Source: CAJWLW01 sp963580095
Lineage (GTDB): Bacteria > Verrucomicrobiota > Lentisphaeria > JABSQK01 > CAJWLW01
DNA: 10,440 nt
Reading direction: 5' to 3'
NCBI GenBank assembly: GCA_963580095.1
Contig: CAUZJQ010000135.1
Location: 1-10,440 of the forward strand
Shown here: positions 1 to 7,153 of the stretch, in pieces
Layout: each line of letters begins with the position of its first letter
Numbering within the stretch: position 1 is the first letter of the stretch
Made by a program: the position numbers and the translations under genes
Notes under the pieces: generated by a model
Told to the model about the DNA's origin: nothing
Database searches by the model: none
The model's input: the letters and a program-made list of their open reading frames with translations, nothing else

Positions 1-1325
1 ACATCGAGATCAGCCGGGGCTACGAGGTGACCCCGGTCCGGGAGTCGTTCGAGGTCGGAGCGGACACAGATGAAATGACGTTTGAACTCGACCGGGTACT
101 TGACTGGCGCGGACGCGGCTGGGTGACGGCGGACACACATGTTCATTTTCTGACGCCATCGACAGCGGTACTGGAAGGCGAGGCGGAAGACGTCAATGTC
201 GTCAACCTGCTGGCCAGCCAGTGGGGAGAACTGTTCACCAACGTCAGTGACTTCGATGGCTCCACGACACACTCGAACACGCTCGCCGGCAACGACGGTG
301 AATTCCTGGCGCGCGTCGGCACCGAGAACCGCATGCAGGTACTCGGACACATCTCGTTGCTCGGTTACCGCGGTGAGATGATTCATCCACTGTGTTCAGG
401 CGGCTTGTCGGAGTCCGCCCTCGGCGATTTTCAGGAAGTGACGATGGCGGACTGGGCACAGCGCTGTATTGATCAGAACGGTCTGGTCGTGATGCCGCAC
501 GCACCGAATCCGCAATGTGAGCGTGTTGCCGATGTGGTTCTTGATCTGGTGCATGCCATCGAGTTCATGTCATTCAACCGGCGGGACGCGCAGCTGGGCC
601 CGACCGCGGTTGCAGACTGGTACCGCTTCCAGAACATGGGATATCACCTGCCGCTTACCGGCGGTTCAGACAAGATGTCTGCCGCCTCGCAGCTCGGCGG
701 GTTGCGGACGTACACGCAGCTGGGCGATCTCGAGCTGACCTATGAGAACTGGATGGCGGCCACGAAAGCCGGCAATACCTTTGTCACCGTCGGTCCGCTG
801 GTGGAAATGCACGTCGATGGAACCGCCCCGGGCGGCAGGATCAAGTTGTCGGAGACCGGTGGCACCCTGACGGTCGAGTGGCGCGTCGAGTCCGTACAGG
901 TGCCGATCGATGCCGTCGAGGTAGTCGTCGGTGGCTGCACGGTATCCGAGGAGCGTTTCGACAAGGCCATGGCGGCGAGCGGTACGACGGAAATCGTGGT
1001 CAGTGATTCGTCCTGGGTCGCGGTCCGTGTGCGCGGTAGAATCTCGGTCGAGCCCAATGACGATATCGCGGCGCACACCAGCGCCGTGCAGTTGTTATGC
1101 GGAGACAAACCGGTGTATCGTCAGGAAGACGCGGTCGCAATGTTGCGCCAGATCGAAGGTGCTATGGCGTACGTCGATACGATCGCCGCGCGCCCGGACG
1201 CCGATCGATTCCGCAAAATGCAGTTGACGCTGGAATCCGCGTACAACCGGATGCACCAGCGTATGCACAACGAAGGCGTGTATCACGACCACACGCCGGT
1301 GCACAATCATGGGCATGAACATTGA
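1..1325 (+). CDS. CehA/McbA family PHP-type metallohydrolase (5' end outside window)
   Basis: The frame is open through the left edge (codons run from base 3), so the true start lies upstream; the GTG at 27 is probably internal. Residues here are counted from that GTG. A metal-site motif TADTHVHF (D36, H38, H40) is followed by further candidate ligands H108 (LGHISLLG), H158 (MPHAPNP) and D215 (TGGSDK), the order expected for a PHP/amidohydrolase-like fold. FVTVGPLVEM near 252-261 and a beta-rich segment (about 260-355) containing WVAVRVRG are typical of the CehA/McbA group, named after carbaryl and microcin B17-related proteins; the natural substrate of most members is unknown. The last 26 residues carry eight histidines, suggesting extra metal binding. 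Termination is TGA at 1323-1325. It is convergent with trkH and not obviously related to it. Family assignment is fairly secure; substrate is unknown. Confidence 0.85.
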   Translation, partial: IEISRGYEVTPVRESFEVGADTDEMTFELDRVLDWRGRGWVTADTHVHFLTPSTAVLEGEAEDVNVVNLLASQWGELFTNVSDFDGSTTHSNTLAGNDGEFLARVGTENRMQVLGHISLLGYRGEMIHPLCSGGLSESALGDFQEVTMADWAQRCIDQNGLVVMPHAPNPQCERVADVVLDLVHAIEFMSFNRRDAQLGPTAVADWYRFQNMGYHLPLTGGSDKMSAASQLGGLRTYTQLGDLELTYENWMAATKAGNTFVTVGPLVEMHVDGTAPGGRIKLSETGGTLTVEWRVESVQVPIDAVEVVVGGCTVSEERFDKAMAASGTTEIVVSDSSWVAVRVRGRISVEPNDDIAAHTSAVQLLCGDKPVYRQEDAVAMLRQIEGAMAYVDTIAARPDADRFRKMQLTLESAYNRMHQRMHNEGVYHDHTPVHNHGHEH

Positions 1326-1400
1326 GGTAGGCGCCACGAAGGCGTTGGCGACGTAGGGCTACCTGCAGAACGGCCTTGCAAGAAGCCGGTGACCTCACCG
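1325..1400. terminator. Inverted repeats in the convergent spacer, possible bidirectional terminator
   Basis: Three short dyads lie between two convergent genes. AGGTAG (1325-1330) pairs with CTACCT (1359-1364), enclosing CGCCA (1332-1336) with TGGCG (1346-1350). A second element, CGGTGA (1387-1392) and TCACCG (1395-1400), overlaps the trkH stop codon, though its 2-nt spacer means only the outer pairs can form. There is no proper T-tract on either strand, so intrinsic termination is only a guess from position and structure. Confidence 0.25.
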
Positions 1401-2873
1401 TTTCCAGAAATTGGGAAGCAGCAGGACGATCACTGTATATACTTCGAGGCGGCCAGTCAGCATGCTGAATGTAAGCAGGAGCTTTGTTTGCGGTTCCATC
1501 CAGGCATAGGTCTCGGTCGGTCCGATACCAGAGAGCCCGGGCCCTATGTTTGAGAGCGTGGCAATCGATGCAGTGATTGCGGTCTCGGCGGCACCTGCTG
1601 CCGACATCGTTGCGAGTCCGGGTTCGATCAGGCAGATCAGCAGGCAGACGGCGACAAACAGGATCAGATAGATGAAGAAGAATCCCAGTATGCGGGTGAT
1701 GATGTCATCGGATACACGGTGATCGTCCAACCGCACGTTGGTTACGGCGTGGGGGTAAAAGCACCTGTAGATTTGAGCTTGTGCGAACTTGATCAAAATC
1801 ATCAATCGCGACACTTTCATGCCGCCGCCTGTGGAGCCACCGCAGGCGCCGATGAACATGAGGCAAAGCAGGAACATGCGCGCATAGCTGGACCACAGAT
1901 TGTAGTCCTCGGTGCAGAAGCCGGTGGTTGTGAGAATTGAAACGACAGTGAAACTGCTTTGGCGAACAATCTGTGCCAGATTCTGACCTTGCAACCCACT
2001 GAAAAACTGGATGCTTGCCATCGTTACGATAGCGAACAGACAGAGCCCGGCATAGAATCGGAATTCCTCGTTCTTCAAGTATGTCGCCGGCTGGCCTCGC
2101 AGACATCTCAGATGCAAAACGAAATTGCAGCCGGCGAGGAACATGAACAAGGTAATGACGACGTCGATGTAAGCGCTGTCGAAGGCTTTGATGCTCGCCT
2201 GTTGGGTCGAGAATCCACCGGTCGACATGGTGCCGCAGGTATGGCACCATGCATCAAACAGCGTCATGCCGCCGAACATGAGCAGTACGGTCTCTATTAG
2301 GGAAAGCAGCACGTAAATGCCCCACATCATCTTCGCGGCGGTCGCGATTCTCGGGGTCAATTGATCGGCAGTGGGGCCTGGTGCTTCTGCCCGGTAGAGC
2401 TGCATGCCGCCGATGCCGAGAATCGGCAGGACGGCCAGTGACAGGACGACGATTCCCATGCCGCCGAGCCACTGGGTAAGGCTGCGCCAGTACAGCAGTC
2501 CCTTGGGCTGGGCTTCGATATTGTTGAGAATCGTTGCCCCGGTCGTGGTAAAGCCGGACATGGTTTCGAAGACTGCGTCGACGACCAATATATCGGTGGT
2601 CCAGCAAAACGGGATGGCGCCGAAGATCGCCGCCGCCAGCCAGCTGAACGTCACAATCCCGAATCCTTCGCGGATACGCACGGTTTCTTTACCGCGGTGC
2701 ACCAGTGAGCCCAGGCCGCCGGCGGCGATCGTGATCAGCGAAGACCACAAGAGGCCGTAGGTGACATGGCCCTCATCCCCCATCAGCCACGAAACCGGTA
2801 CGGATGTCAGCATCGCAATGCCGACGATCATCAGTATTGCCGACACAACTCGTAAAACGACCTTAGTATTCAT
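1395..2873 (-). CDS. trkH: Trk potassium uptake channel subunit TrkH
   Basis: This 492-residue inner-membrane protein would form the K+-conducting pore of the Trk system and work with the NAD-binding TrkA gating ring. The four-fold repeated pore architecture is visible: P-loop 1 SGFTTTGATI (106-115, filter G112), P-loop 2 GTMSTGGFST (214-223), P-loop 3 SILTTTGFCT (312-321, G318) and P-loop 4 ATLSNIGPGL (438-447, G444). Hydrophobic helices flank each loop. GACGGSTGGGMKVSR (342-356) matches the intramembrane loop of the third repeat that gates the pore. The C-terminus NFWKR is typical and the length fits TrkH (about 480-485). The ATG directly follows the TAG of trkA, with no recognisable Shine-Dalgarno sequence inside the trkA end, so translation is probably coupled. 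All key features look intact; KtrB is less likely because TrkH-type length and the TrkA neighbour fit better. Confidence 0.96.
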   Translation of the reverse strand: MNTKVVLRVVSAILMIVGIAMLTSVPVSWLMGDEGHVTYGLLWSSLITIAAGGLGSLVHRGKETVRIREGFGIVTFSWLAAAIFGAIPFCWTTDILVVDAVFETMSGFTTTGATILNNIEAQPKGLLYWRSLTQWLGGMGIVVLSLAVLPILGIGGMQLYRAEAPGPTADQLTPRIATAAKMMWGIYVLLSLIETVLLMFGGMTLFDAWCHTCGTMSTGGFSTQQASIKAFDSAYIDVVITLFMFLAGCNFVLHLRCLRGQPATYLKNEEFRFYAGLCLFAIVTMASIQFFSGLQGQNLAQIVRQSSFTVVSILTTTGFCTEDYNLWSSYARMFLLCLMFIGACGGSTGGGMKVSRLMILIKFAQAQIYRCFYPHAVTNVRLDDHRVSDDIITRILGFFFIYLILFVAVCLLICLIEPGLATMSAAGAAETAITASIATLSNIGPGLSGIGPTETYAWMEPQTKLLLTFSMLTGRLEVYTVIVLLLPNFWKR

Positions 2874-4232
2874 CTAAGCATGTACGCGAAACAAGGTTTC
2901 TGCCTGGGCGACTGCCTCAGTTTTTGACAACATAATCACACGATCCCCGGGCAACAGTTCTGCAGATCCGACGGCTGGCACCAATTGGTCGTTGCGGATG
3001 ATGGCAGCAAACACGGCGTCCGGCGGACACTTGGTCTCCGAGATCCGTTGGCCTGCAACGCGTGACTTTCCCTCCACGTTCATTTCAATCACTTCCGCGG
3101 GTATACGATTGAAGATTGCGATATTTCTACCAGTGTCACTGCTGACGAACTTGAGCAACATATTTATCGAAGCGACGAGCGGGCTGAAACAACAATCAAT
3201 CATGCTCATGCTCGCGATGATGCGGATGTACTCCGGGATCTTGGTCACCGCGATCACTTTGACCGCGTCACATCGCTTGGCAAGGATACAACTCAGGATG
3301 TTTTTCTCATTATCTCCGTGGGCCGCAACGTAGGCATGCTGATGGTCGATGCCGGCTTCCTCCAGAATGGCACGATCTGTACTTTCGCCCTTGATGATCA
3401 CAACCTGCGAACCAAGCGTATCTGCGGCGGATTCGGCGGCGTGCGGATCGGATTCAATAATCCGTACCGGATAGTCCACGACACTGAGCATCTGTGCCAG
3501 CATGCACCCCAGCGGTGTGGCACCGCCAATTATCACACCTGAAATAGATCGATCGTGTGGAGAGGCCCAGTCGATGAGATCCGCAACGTCGTCTTGCGAA
3601 CCGGCGACGTAGACTTCATCGAATGCGACAAAACTGGTGTTCCCACGGGGGATATGCAGATGTCCGTGTCGCATGATGGCGCAGATTCGCAGTTTCTCCA
3701 ATAATTCCGGTCGCGGGAATTCCGACATGCGGCTGCCCACCAATGGGGATCCTGGTCGAAGTTGGAAGTTCGAAATCTGAGCACCGGAAGTGCTGAACGT
3801 CACACGCTCAAGAACTGCCGGGTTCATAATCGCATTAGTGATGTCTGAAGCACATTCGTATTCAGGAATGATAGCGTGATCGACACCAAACGTTGCTGCA
3901 TCCATTCCCGGCACATCGAGAAAGTGATCTCGCCGACGCATACGCGCGATCTTCAGGGGCACGCCAAACTGCTTGGCCAGAGAGCAGGAGATGATATTAG
4001 CTTCAGAGTTATTGCTGACGGCCAACAGCATTTCAGCCTTCTCGATGCCGACTTGTTTCAGCACGTGGGGGGATGCACCGTTGCCGACAAAGGTCATGAT
4101 GTCGAGCCCCTCGCGGAGTTCGCGAAGGCGCAGCTCGTCCATATCGATCACGACGACGTCGTTAGTGCGAAAGGACAGCACGCGGGCAAGCTCTCTGCCG
4201 ACGCGCCCCGCACCCATGATTACTATTTTCAT
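2874..4232 (-). CDS. trkA: Trk system K+ transport regulator TrkA (two RCK domains)
   Basis: This cytoplasmic protein would bind NAD(H)/nucleotides and gate TrkH. Its 452 residues match the double-RCK TrkA form (E. coli TrkA is 458). The first Rossmann RCK_N (about 1-120) has GAGRVG at 7-12 and the acidic D30 after the second strand (VVVID). RCK_C1 covers about 140-225. The second RCK_N (about 232-350) has a modified glycine motif GGATPLG (236-242) and E260 at the equivalent acidic position. RCK_C2 covers about 370-450. The ATG (4230-4232) is followed directly by the strand MKIVIMGAG, which fixes the start; GGA lies six bases upstream as a weak ribosome site. The stop codon TAG is followed immediately by the ATG of trkH, indicating one transcription unit. 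A small doubtful upstream frame overlaps the start by 4 nt. Confidence 0.96.
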   Translation of the reverse strand: MKIVIMGAGRVGRELARVLSFRTNDVVVIDMDELRLRELREGLDIMTFVGNGASPHVLKQVGIEKAEMLLAVSNNSEANIISCSLAKQFGVPLKIARMRRRDHFLDVPGMDAATFGVDHAIIPEYECASDITNAIMNPAVLERVTFSTSGAQISNFQLRPGSPLVGSRMSEFPRPELLEKLRICAIMRHGHLHIPRGNTSFVAFDEVYVAGSQDDVADLIDWASPHDRSISGVIIGGATPLGCMLAQMLSVVDYPVRIIESDPHAAESAADTLGSQVVIIKGESTDRAILEEAGIDHQHAYVAAHGDNEKNILSCILAKRCDAVKVIAVTKIPEYIRIIASMSMIDCCFSPLVASINMLLKFVSSDTGRNIAIFNRIPAEVIEMNVEGKSRVAGQRISETKCPPDAVFAAIIRNDQLVPAVGSAELLPGDRVIMLSKTEAVAQAETLFRVHA

Positions 4233-4435
4233 TGTGTGTCCAGCTCAGTTGAAATATCCGCGTTCGTAACTTCGCTGTGATGATGGTCTGATTTTTTGGC
4301 TAATGCGCGTGAAACGAGCGTCGCATACTCTACCTTTTGTGTGGCATTACGCCACCTTGCAGCCCGGTCCAGCTTGTTGCCTCCGAGGCTGAAGCCTTCT
4401 TCATATTCAGTCCTGGAGGATGCCCCGGGGTTCAA
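4229..4435 (-). CDS. Doubtful small hydrophilic ORF overlapping the trkA start
   Basis: A 68-residue frame starting at TTG (4433-4435) ends with TGA (4229-4231), overlapping the trkA ATG as ATGA, an arrangement often seen in coupled operon genes. The product would be hydrophilic and charged, with a histidine triplet near residues 51-53 and no membrane segment, signal peptide or family I recognise. The TTG has no evident ribosome site and the frame opens only three codons further up. It could be a leader peptide, the tail of a decayed upstream gene, or chance. The overlap is the only real argument for it. Confidence 0.18.
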   Translation of the reverse strand: MNPGASSRTEYEEGFSLGGNKLDRAARWRNATQKVEYATLVSRALAKKSDHHHSEVTNADISTELDTQ

Positions 4436-4462
4436 TAATACAGACTATTCCGTTCTGGAGAA
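4404..4462. repeat. 17-bp imperfect direct repeat pair upstream of trkA
   Basis: TATTCAGTCCTGGAGGA (4404-4420) recurs as TATTCCGTTCTGGAGAA (4446-4462), with 14 of 17 positions identical and a start-to-start distance of 42 bp, close to four helical turns. Such phasing would suit a pair of binding sites for one regulator in the trkA/EIIA spacer, but a small old duplication explains it equally well. Confidence 0.35.
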
Positions 4463-4560
4463 GTGGCTCATAACCTCCCGCGGCCAGCACATCAGCTTGT
4501 AATCGCAATAAGCGGATGTCTTATGTTTAGGTGTGAGCTGACAGCCGGCATCGAATGAGA

Positions 4561-4588
4561 TTGTCACGCTGCGGCTGTCCCCGATAGA
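4561..4588 (+). promoter_or_regulatory. Weak candidate promoter for the EIIA gene
   Basis: TTGTCA (4561-4566) matches five of six bases of a sigma-70 -35 box. A poor -10 candidate, GATAGA (4583-4588, three of six), follows at 16-bp spacing, about 56 bp before the preferred ATG. The -10 is weak, so this is only a position to test. Confidence 0.2.
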
Positions 4589-4644
4589 AAAACCGTCGAT
4601 GTCGATCACATCCCCCCGACCATCCTTACATAGTGGAATCCTTA

Positions 4645-5115
4645 ATGAGCCGAGAATCCGATAAACCACAGCAACTGGCGGCTTTTTTGACGCCCGAACG
4701 TGTGCTGTTTCTTGAATGCGACTCGAAAGCCGCGGCACTGGACACCCTGATTGATTGCCTGGTCCGCACACCGCAGGTTACCGATGCGGCGGCCTTTCGC
4801 GAAGCAATTCTTAGTCGAGAATTGCTTATGAGCACCGGTTTAGGCCTGAGCATCGGCGTTCCACATACGCGCCTGGAATCGATCACTGGTATGGTTGTTG
4901 CCGTGGGATGGTGCCGGCAGCCGCTGCTCGACTATGTCGGTCTTGACGGCGGCCCGGTTGAATTGATCCTGATGATTGCGGCTAGCCCGAATCAGCATGC
5001 CGAATATCTTCGCCTGCTGGCGTCGGTCACGGCCCGCCTGAAAAACGATGAATTCCGGCGTGCTGTATTGACAGCCGAAAACACGGAGGCGGTTTTTCGG
5101 CTTCTGACTTGCTGA
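4645..5115 (+). CDS. PTS EIIA (PtsN/fructose-type) domain protein
   Basis: This cytoplasmic protein of 156 residues is a single PTS EIIA type-2 domain, similar in length to E. coli PtsN (163). The phosphorylatable histidine lies in STGLGLSIGVPHTRL, which lines up with the PtsN segment STGIGNGIAIPHGKL; it is H74 from the preferred start (H78 from the GTG at 4633). The rest follows the fold: an N-terminal LTPERVLFL strand, helices at AALDTLIDCL and AAFREAILSREL, and a C-terminal helix ARLKNDEFRRAVL. I prefer the ATG at 4645, with GGAA six bases upstream, over the in-frame GTG at 4633, which lacks a ribosome site. No EIIB/EIIC partner or HPr is present, which suggests a regulatory rather than sugar-transport role. 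It is divergent from trkA; PtsN is known to bind TrkA in E. coli, so K+ control is plausible. A paralogue of a canonical ptsN elsewhere cannot be excluded. Confidence 0.87.
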   Translation: MSRESDKPQQLAAFLTPERVLFLECDSKAAALDTLIDCLVRTPQVTDAAAFREAILSRELLMSTGLGLSIGVPHTRLESITGMVVAVGWCRQPLLDYVGLDGGPVELILMIAASPNQHAEYLRLLASVTARLKNDEFRRAVLTAENTEAVFRLLTC

Positions 5116-5270
5116 GCATTTCCAGTCACAGAGCTGTAGGAGTTGCCTTGATGCAACAGTTCTTCGAAGCACAGCAAACATCAGGACATGAAGCTGACCG
5201 CTACACGTTGTGCCGCAATATGGCTTGGCATTCGGCATCCCAGAGGTCCGCATTTCCGTGTATGGACCCG

Positions 5271-6641
5271 CTACATCACCACTTCATAACATGGCTGGTA
5301 TGCCGGGCCCGGCAGTTTCATGCGGTGCTGGTTCACGAAAGCCTGCAAAAGCTCGTCGACGGGCTTCATGATTGCGGGGTCACCGTTGATTTTGAACGGC
5401 CCGTTCTCCTTGATCGCGCGGACGCCGTTCTCTTTTACATTGCCGGCGACGATTCCTGAGAATGCCCGACGCAACTGTGCTGCCAGCAGGTAGGGCGGCT
5501 GGTCGCTATTCAACTGCAGCGCCGCCATATTCTCATGCGTAGGATCGAACGGTTGCTGCATCTCTTCCGGCACGTGCAGTAGCCAGTTGAAGTAGTAGGC
5601 GTCCTCCGTATCCCGGCGAATCCGCAGGACATCGTCCATGCTCGCCGCCATCGAGCGCGCCACCTCGGCCGGATCATCGATGATGACTTTGTACAAACTC
5701 TTCGCCTCATCGCCCAGGGTTGCGCCGATCAGGCGATCGATCTGCTCGAAATACGCTTTACTCTGTTGAGGACCCGTGAAGATCAGCGGGATACGGTGAT
5801 TCCGGTTTTTCGGATGCAGCAGCAGGCCTGTCAGGAAGAGAATCTCCTCCGTCGTGCCGACGCCGCCCGGAAACACAATGATGCCGTGGCCGACACGGAC
5901 AAATGCCTCGAGCCGCTTTTCGATGTCCGGCATGATCACCAGATGATTGACAATCGGATTGGGCGGTTCTGCTGCGATGATGCCCGGCTCGGTCATGCCG
6001 ATGTACCGGCCGTCTGGAATCCGCTGTTTCGCGTGGGCAATGGCGGCGCCTTTCATTGGCCCTTTCATCGCGCCGGGACCGCAGCCGGTACAGATGTGCA
6101 GGCTGCGCAGCCCGAGCTCATAGCCGACGTCCTTCGTGTAGTCGTACTCCAGTCGATCGATCGAGTGACCGCCCCAGCACACGACGAGATCCGGTGGGCG
6201 CCCGGCCTGGAGAATGCGGGCGTTGCGGACGATGTGGAAGACTGCGTCGGTAATGCTGGCGGACTTGCTGAGGTCGAATTTATGGCTGCGCTCGATTTCC
6301 GTCTTGATGAAGACAATATCACGCAGAACGGCGAACAGGTGGTCCTTGATGCCGGTGATCATATCCCCGCTGACGAAGGCGCCCGACGGTGCGTTGGCGA
6401 TTGCCAGGCGGATGCCGCGGGCACGCTGCAGGATATGGATCTCGAAATCTTCATAACTCTGGAAAATCGTTTCCGCATCGTCATTCAGGCTGCCGGAATT
6501 AAGCACCGCCAGAGCGCACCGGCGAAACAGTTCGTGGTCGGCGCCGCGATCTGCTTCATGCAGTTGGCTCACTTCGAACTGCGACAGCATCTCGAGGCTG
6601 CCGGTCGGGCCGACTTCCAAATCAATCGTGTGTGACTGCAT
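5271..6641 (-). CDS. ppnN: Pyrimidine/purine nucleotide 5'-monophosphate nucleosidase PpnN (YgdH)
   Basis: PpnN cleaves nucleoside monophosphates to a free base and ribose 5-phosphate in the cytoplasm; in E. coli it is stimulated by (p)ppGpp and contributes to purine balance during stringent response. The 456-residue protein closely parallels E. coli PpnN (454): an N-terminal domain with LFRRCALAVLNSGSL (39-52), a central LOG-type Rossmann domain with VVCWGGHS (153-160), CTGCGPGAMKGPMKGA (184-199) and the signature PGGVGTTEE (258-266), then a C-terminal domain with LRRAFSGIVAGNVKE (390-404) and QHRMKLPGPAY (438-448). I chose ATG at 6639-6641 because the next protein segment, GSLEMLSQFEV, then sits where the E. 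coli one does. A TTG at 6687-6689 would add 16 residues with no family support. No good Shine-Dalgarno is visible. The catalytic motifs look intact. Confidence 0.96.
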   Translation of the reverse strand: MQSHTIDLEVGPTGSLEMLSQFEVSQLHEADRGADHELFRRCALAVLNSGSLNDDAETIFQSYEDFEIHILQRARGIRLAIANAPSGAFVSGDMITGIKDHLFAVLRDIVFIKTEIERSHKFDLSKSASITDAVFHIVRNARILQAGRPPDLVVCWGGHSIDRLEYDYTKDVGYELGLRSLHICTGCGPGAMKGPMKGAAIAHAKQRIPDGRYIGMTEPGIIAAEPPNPIVNHLVIMPDIEKRLEAFVRVGHGIIVFPGGVGTTEEILFLTGLLLHPKNRNHRIPLIFTGPQQSKAYFEQIDRLIGATLGDEAKSLYKVIIDDPAEVARSMAASMDDVLRIRRDTEDAYYFNWLLHVPEEMQQPFDPTHENMAALQLNSDQPPYLLAAQLRRAFSGIVAGNVKENGVRAIKENGPFKINGDPAIMKPVDELLQAFVNQHRMKLPGPAYQPCYEVVM

Positions 6642-6654
6642 TGAGGGGTAGAAG

Positions 6655-6995
6655 TTAGTTGGTTTGAATGACGTCGTATGACCGGACAATATAGCTCATG
6701 GTTCTGTATCGTCCGTATAGACTGAGGTTTTGCAGTTGTTCCAGAAGTTCTGCGGCATTCGTGTCAGACGGATTCAGTTCAACAGCGCGATTCGGTGCTG
6801 CCGGGTTTCGTGCCGCCTTCCAAAGCTCGGACCGGTCAGGGCCTGCACTCTGACCGCGTCATTATCGACGATGCACGGCAGATCATCGAATACGAACGGA
6901 TACGTCAGCGTGTTTTTGTAGACGACGATCGTAATGCAGAGGATTGCCAATGCCGTGACCGCGTGGCGCCATCGCACCGTCTGTAAGGCGGGCAT
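6655..6995 (-). pseudogene. Remnant of a TMTC/GT-C-like glycosyltransferase with TPR tail
   Basis: Two frames on the minus strand look like opposite ends of one large protein. From ATG at 6993-6995, a frame to the stop at 6774 gives a membrane segment (AVTALAILCITIVVY, about residues 12-26) followed by NTLTYPFVFDDLPCIVDN (28-45). This resembles the first lumenal loop with an acidic DD pair in TMTC/PMT-type (GT-C) O-glycosyltransferases. In another frame, open from about 6858 to TAA at 6655-6657, the text RAVELNPSDTNAAELLEQLQ reads like a last TPR helix pair. The whole middle (normally several hundred residues) is missing. This is best explained by an internal deletion that shifted frame. The remnant ends 13 bases before the ppnN ATG and lies divergent to a DPM-like glycosyltransferase, a plausible former partner. 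The family call rests on recognition of short segments, not on an alignment. Confidence 0.5.
6688..6720 (-). promoter_or_regulatory. Candidate -10 box and imperfect dyad upstream of ppnN
   Basis: On the minus strand, TATATT (complement of 6688-6693) matches five of six bases of a -10 box about 46 bp from the ppnN ATG. No clear -35 sits at 16-18 bp. Instead an imperfect 17-bp dyad, CTGTATCGTCCGTATAG (6704-6720), lies there and could be an operator. It overlaps the decayed TPR-like frame, so chance is a serious alternative. Confidence 0.25.
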
Positions 6996-7080
6996 TCAGA
7001 TGGTTCGGAATTCGACTCTGGCACCGGTAACCTCGTTCAGTGAGTTGTAAAATTGATGCCCGGCGATGCTCCGGGTAACC

Positions 7081-7109
7081 TTGTCATTGTGTAGTATGCG
7101 TTACATTAT
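7081..7109 (+). promoter_or_regulatory. Candidate sigma-70 promoter of the family 2 glycosyltransferase gene
   Basis: TTGTCA (7081-7086, five of six) is followed after 17 bp by CATTAT (7104-7109, four of six); TACATT at 7102-7107 is an alternative -10. The expected transcript would start near 7116 and leave a leader of about 38 nt before the TTG start. Just upstream are a hairpin (CCCGG 7059-7063 / CCGGG 7071-7075) and two copies of GGTAACCT (7026-7033 and 7074-7081). Confidence 0.4.
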
Positions 7110-7153
7110 CCGCCCACGAGGATTCTGCACCGGATACCGACCCGAGAGATTCA

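Larger units (their letters stand above)
4233..4644. other. Divergent spacer between trkA and the EIIA gene
   Basis: This 412-bp stretch separates two divergent genes and should hold both promoters. It contains a short hairpin (GTGGC 4341-4345, loop ATTAC, GCCAC 4351-4355), an imperfect direct repeat (4404-4420 and 4446-4462), and a second minus-strand frame that runs from inside the EIIA gene to a TAG at 4445-4447. The part of that frame outside the EIIA gene (about 4445-4597) has fairly coding-like third positions but no good start codon and no recognised family. No convincing sigma-70 promoter for trkA was found. The region may contain remains of an older gene upstream of trkA; this is inference. 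Confidence 0.5.

Noticed and set aside
1705..2250. A 181-codon arginine- and histidine-rich minus-strand frame inside trkH
   Set aside because: It overlaps trkH in another frame; trkH carries all four pore loops, so this is a shadow frame.
5766..6635. A 289-codon open frame on the plus strand
   Set aside because: It is wholly antisense to ppnN, whose protein shows all family motifs. The product is not recognisable and the frame is a by-product of codon bias in ppnN.
6704..6720. LexA-like box upstream of ppnN (CTGT...)
   Set aside because: The left half CTGT is present but the right half is not ACAG at the required eight-base spacing, so it is not a LexA site by consensus.
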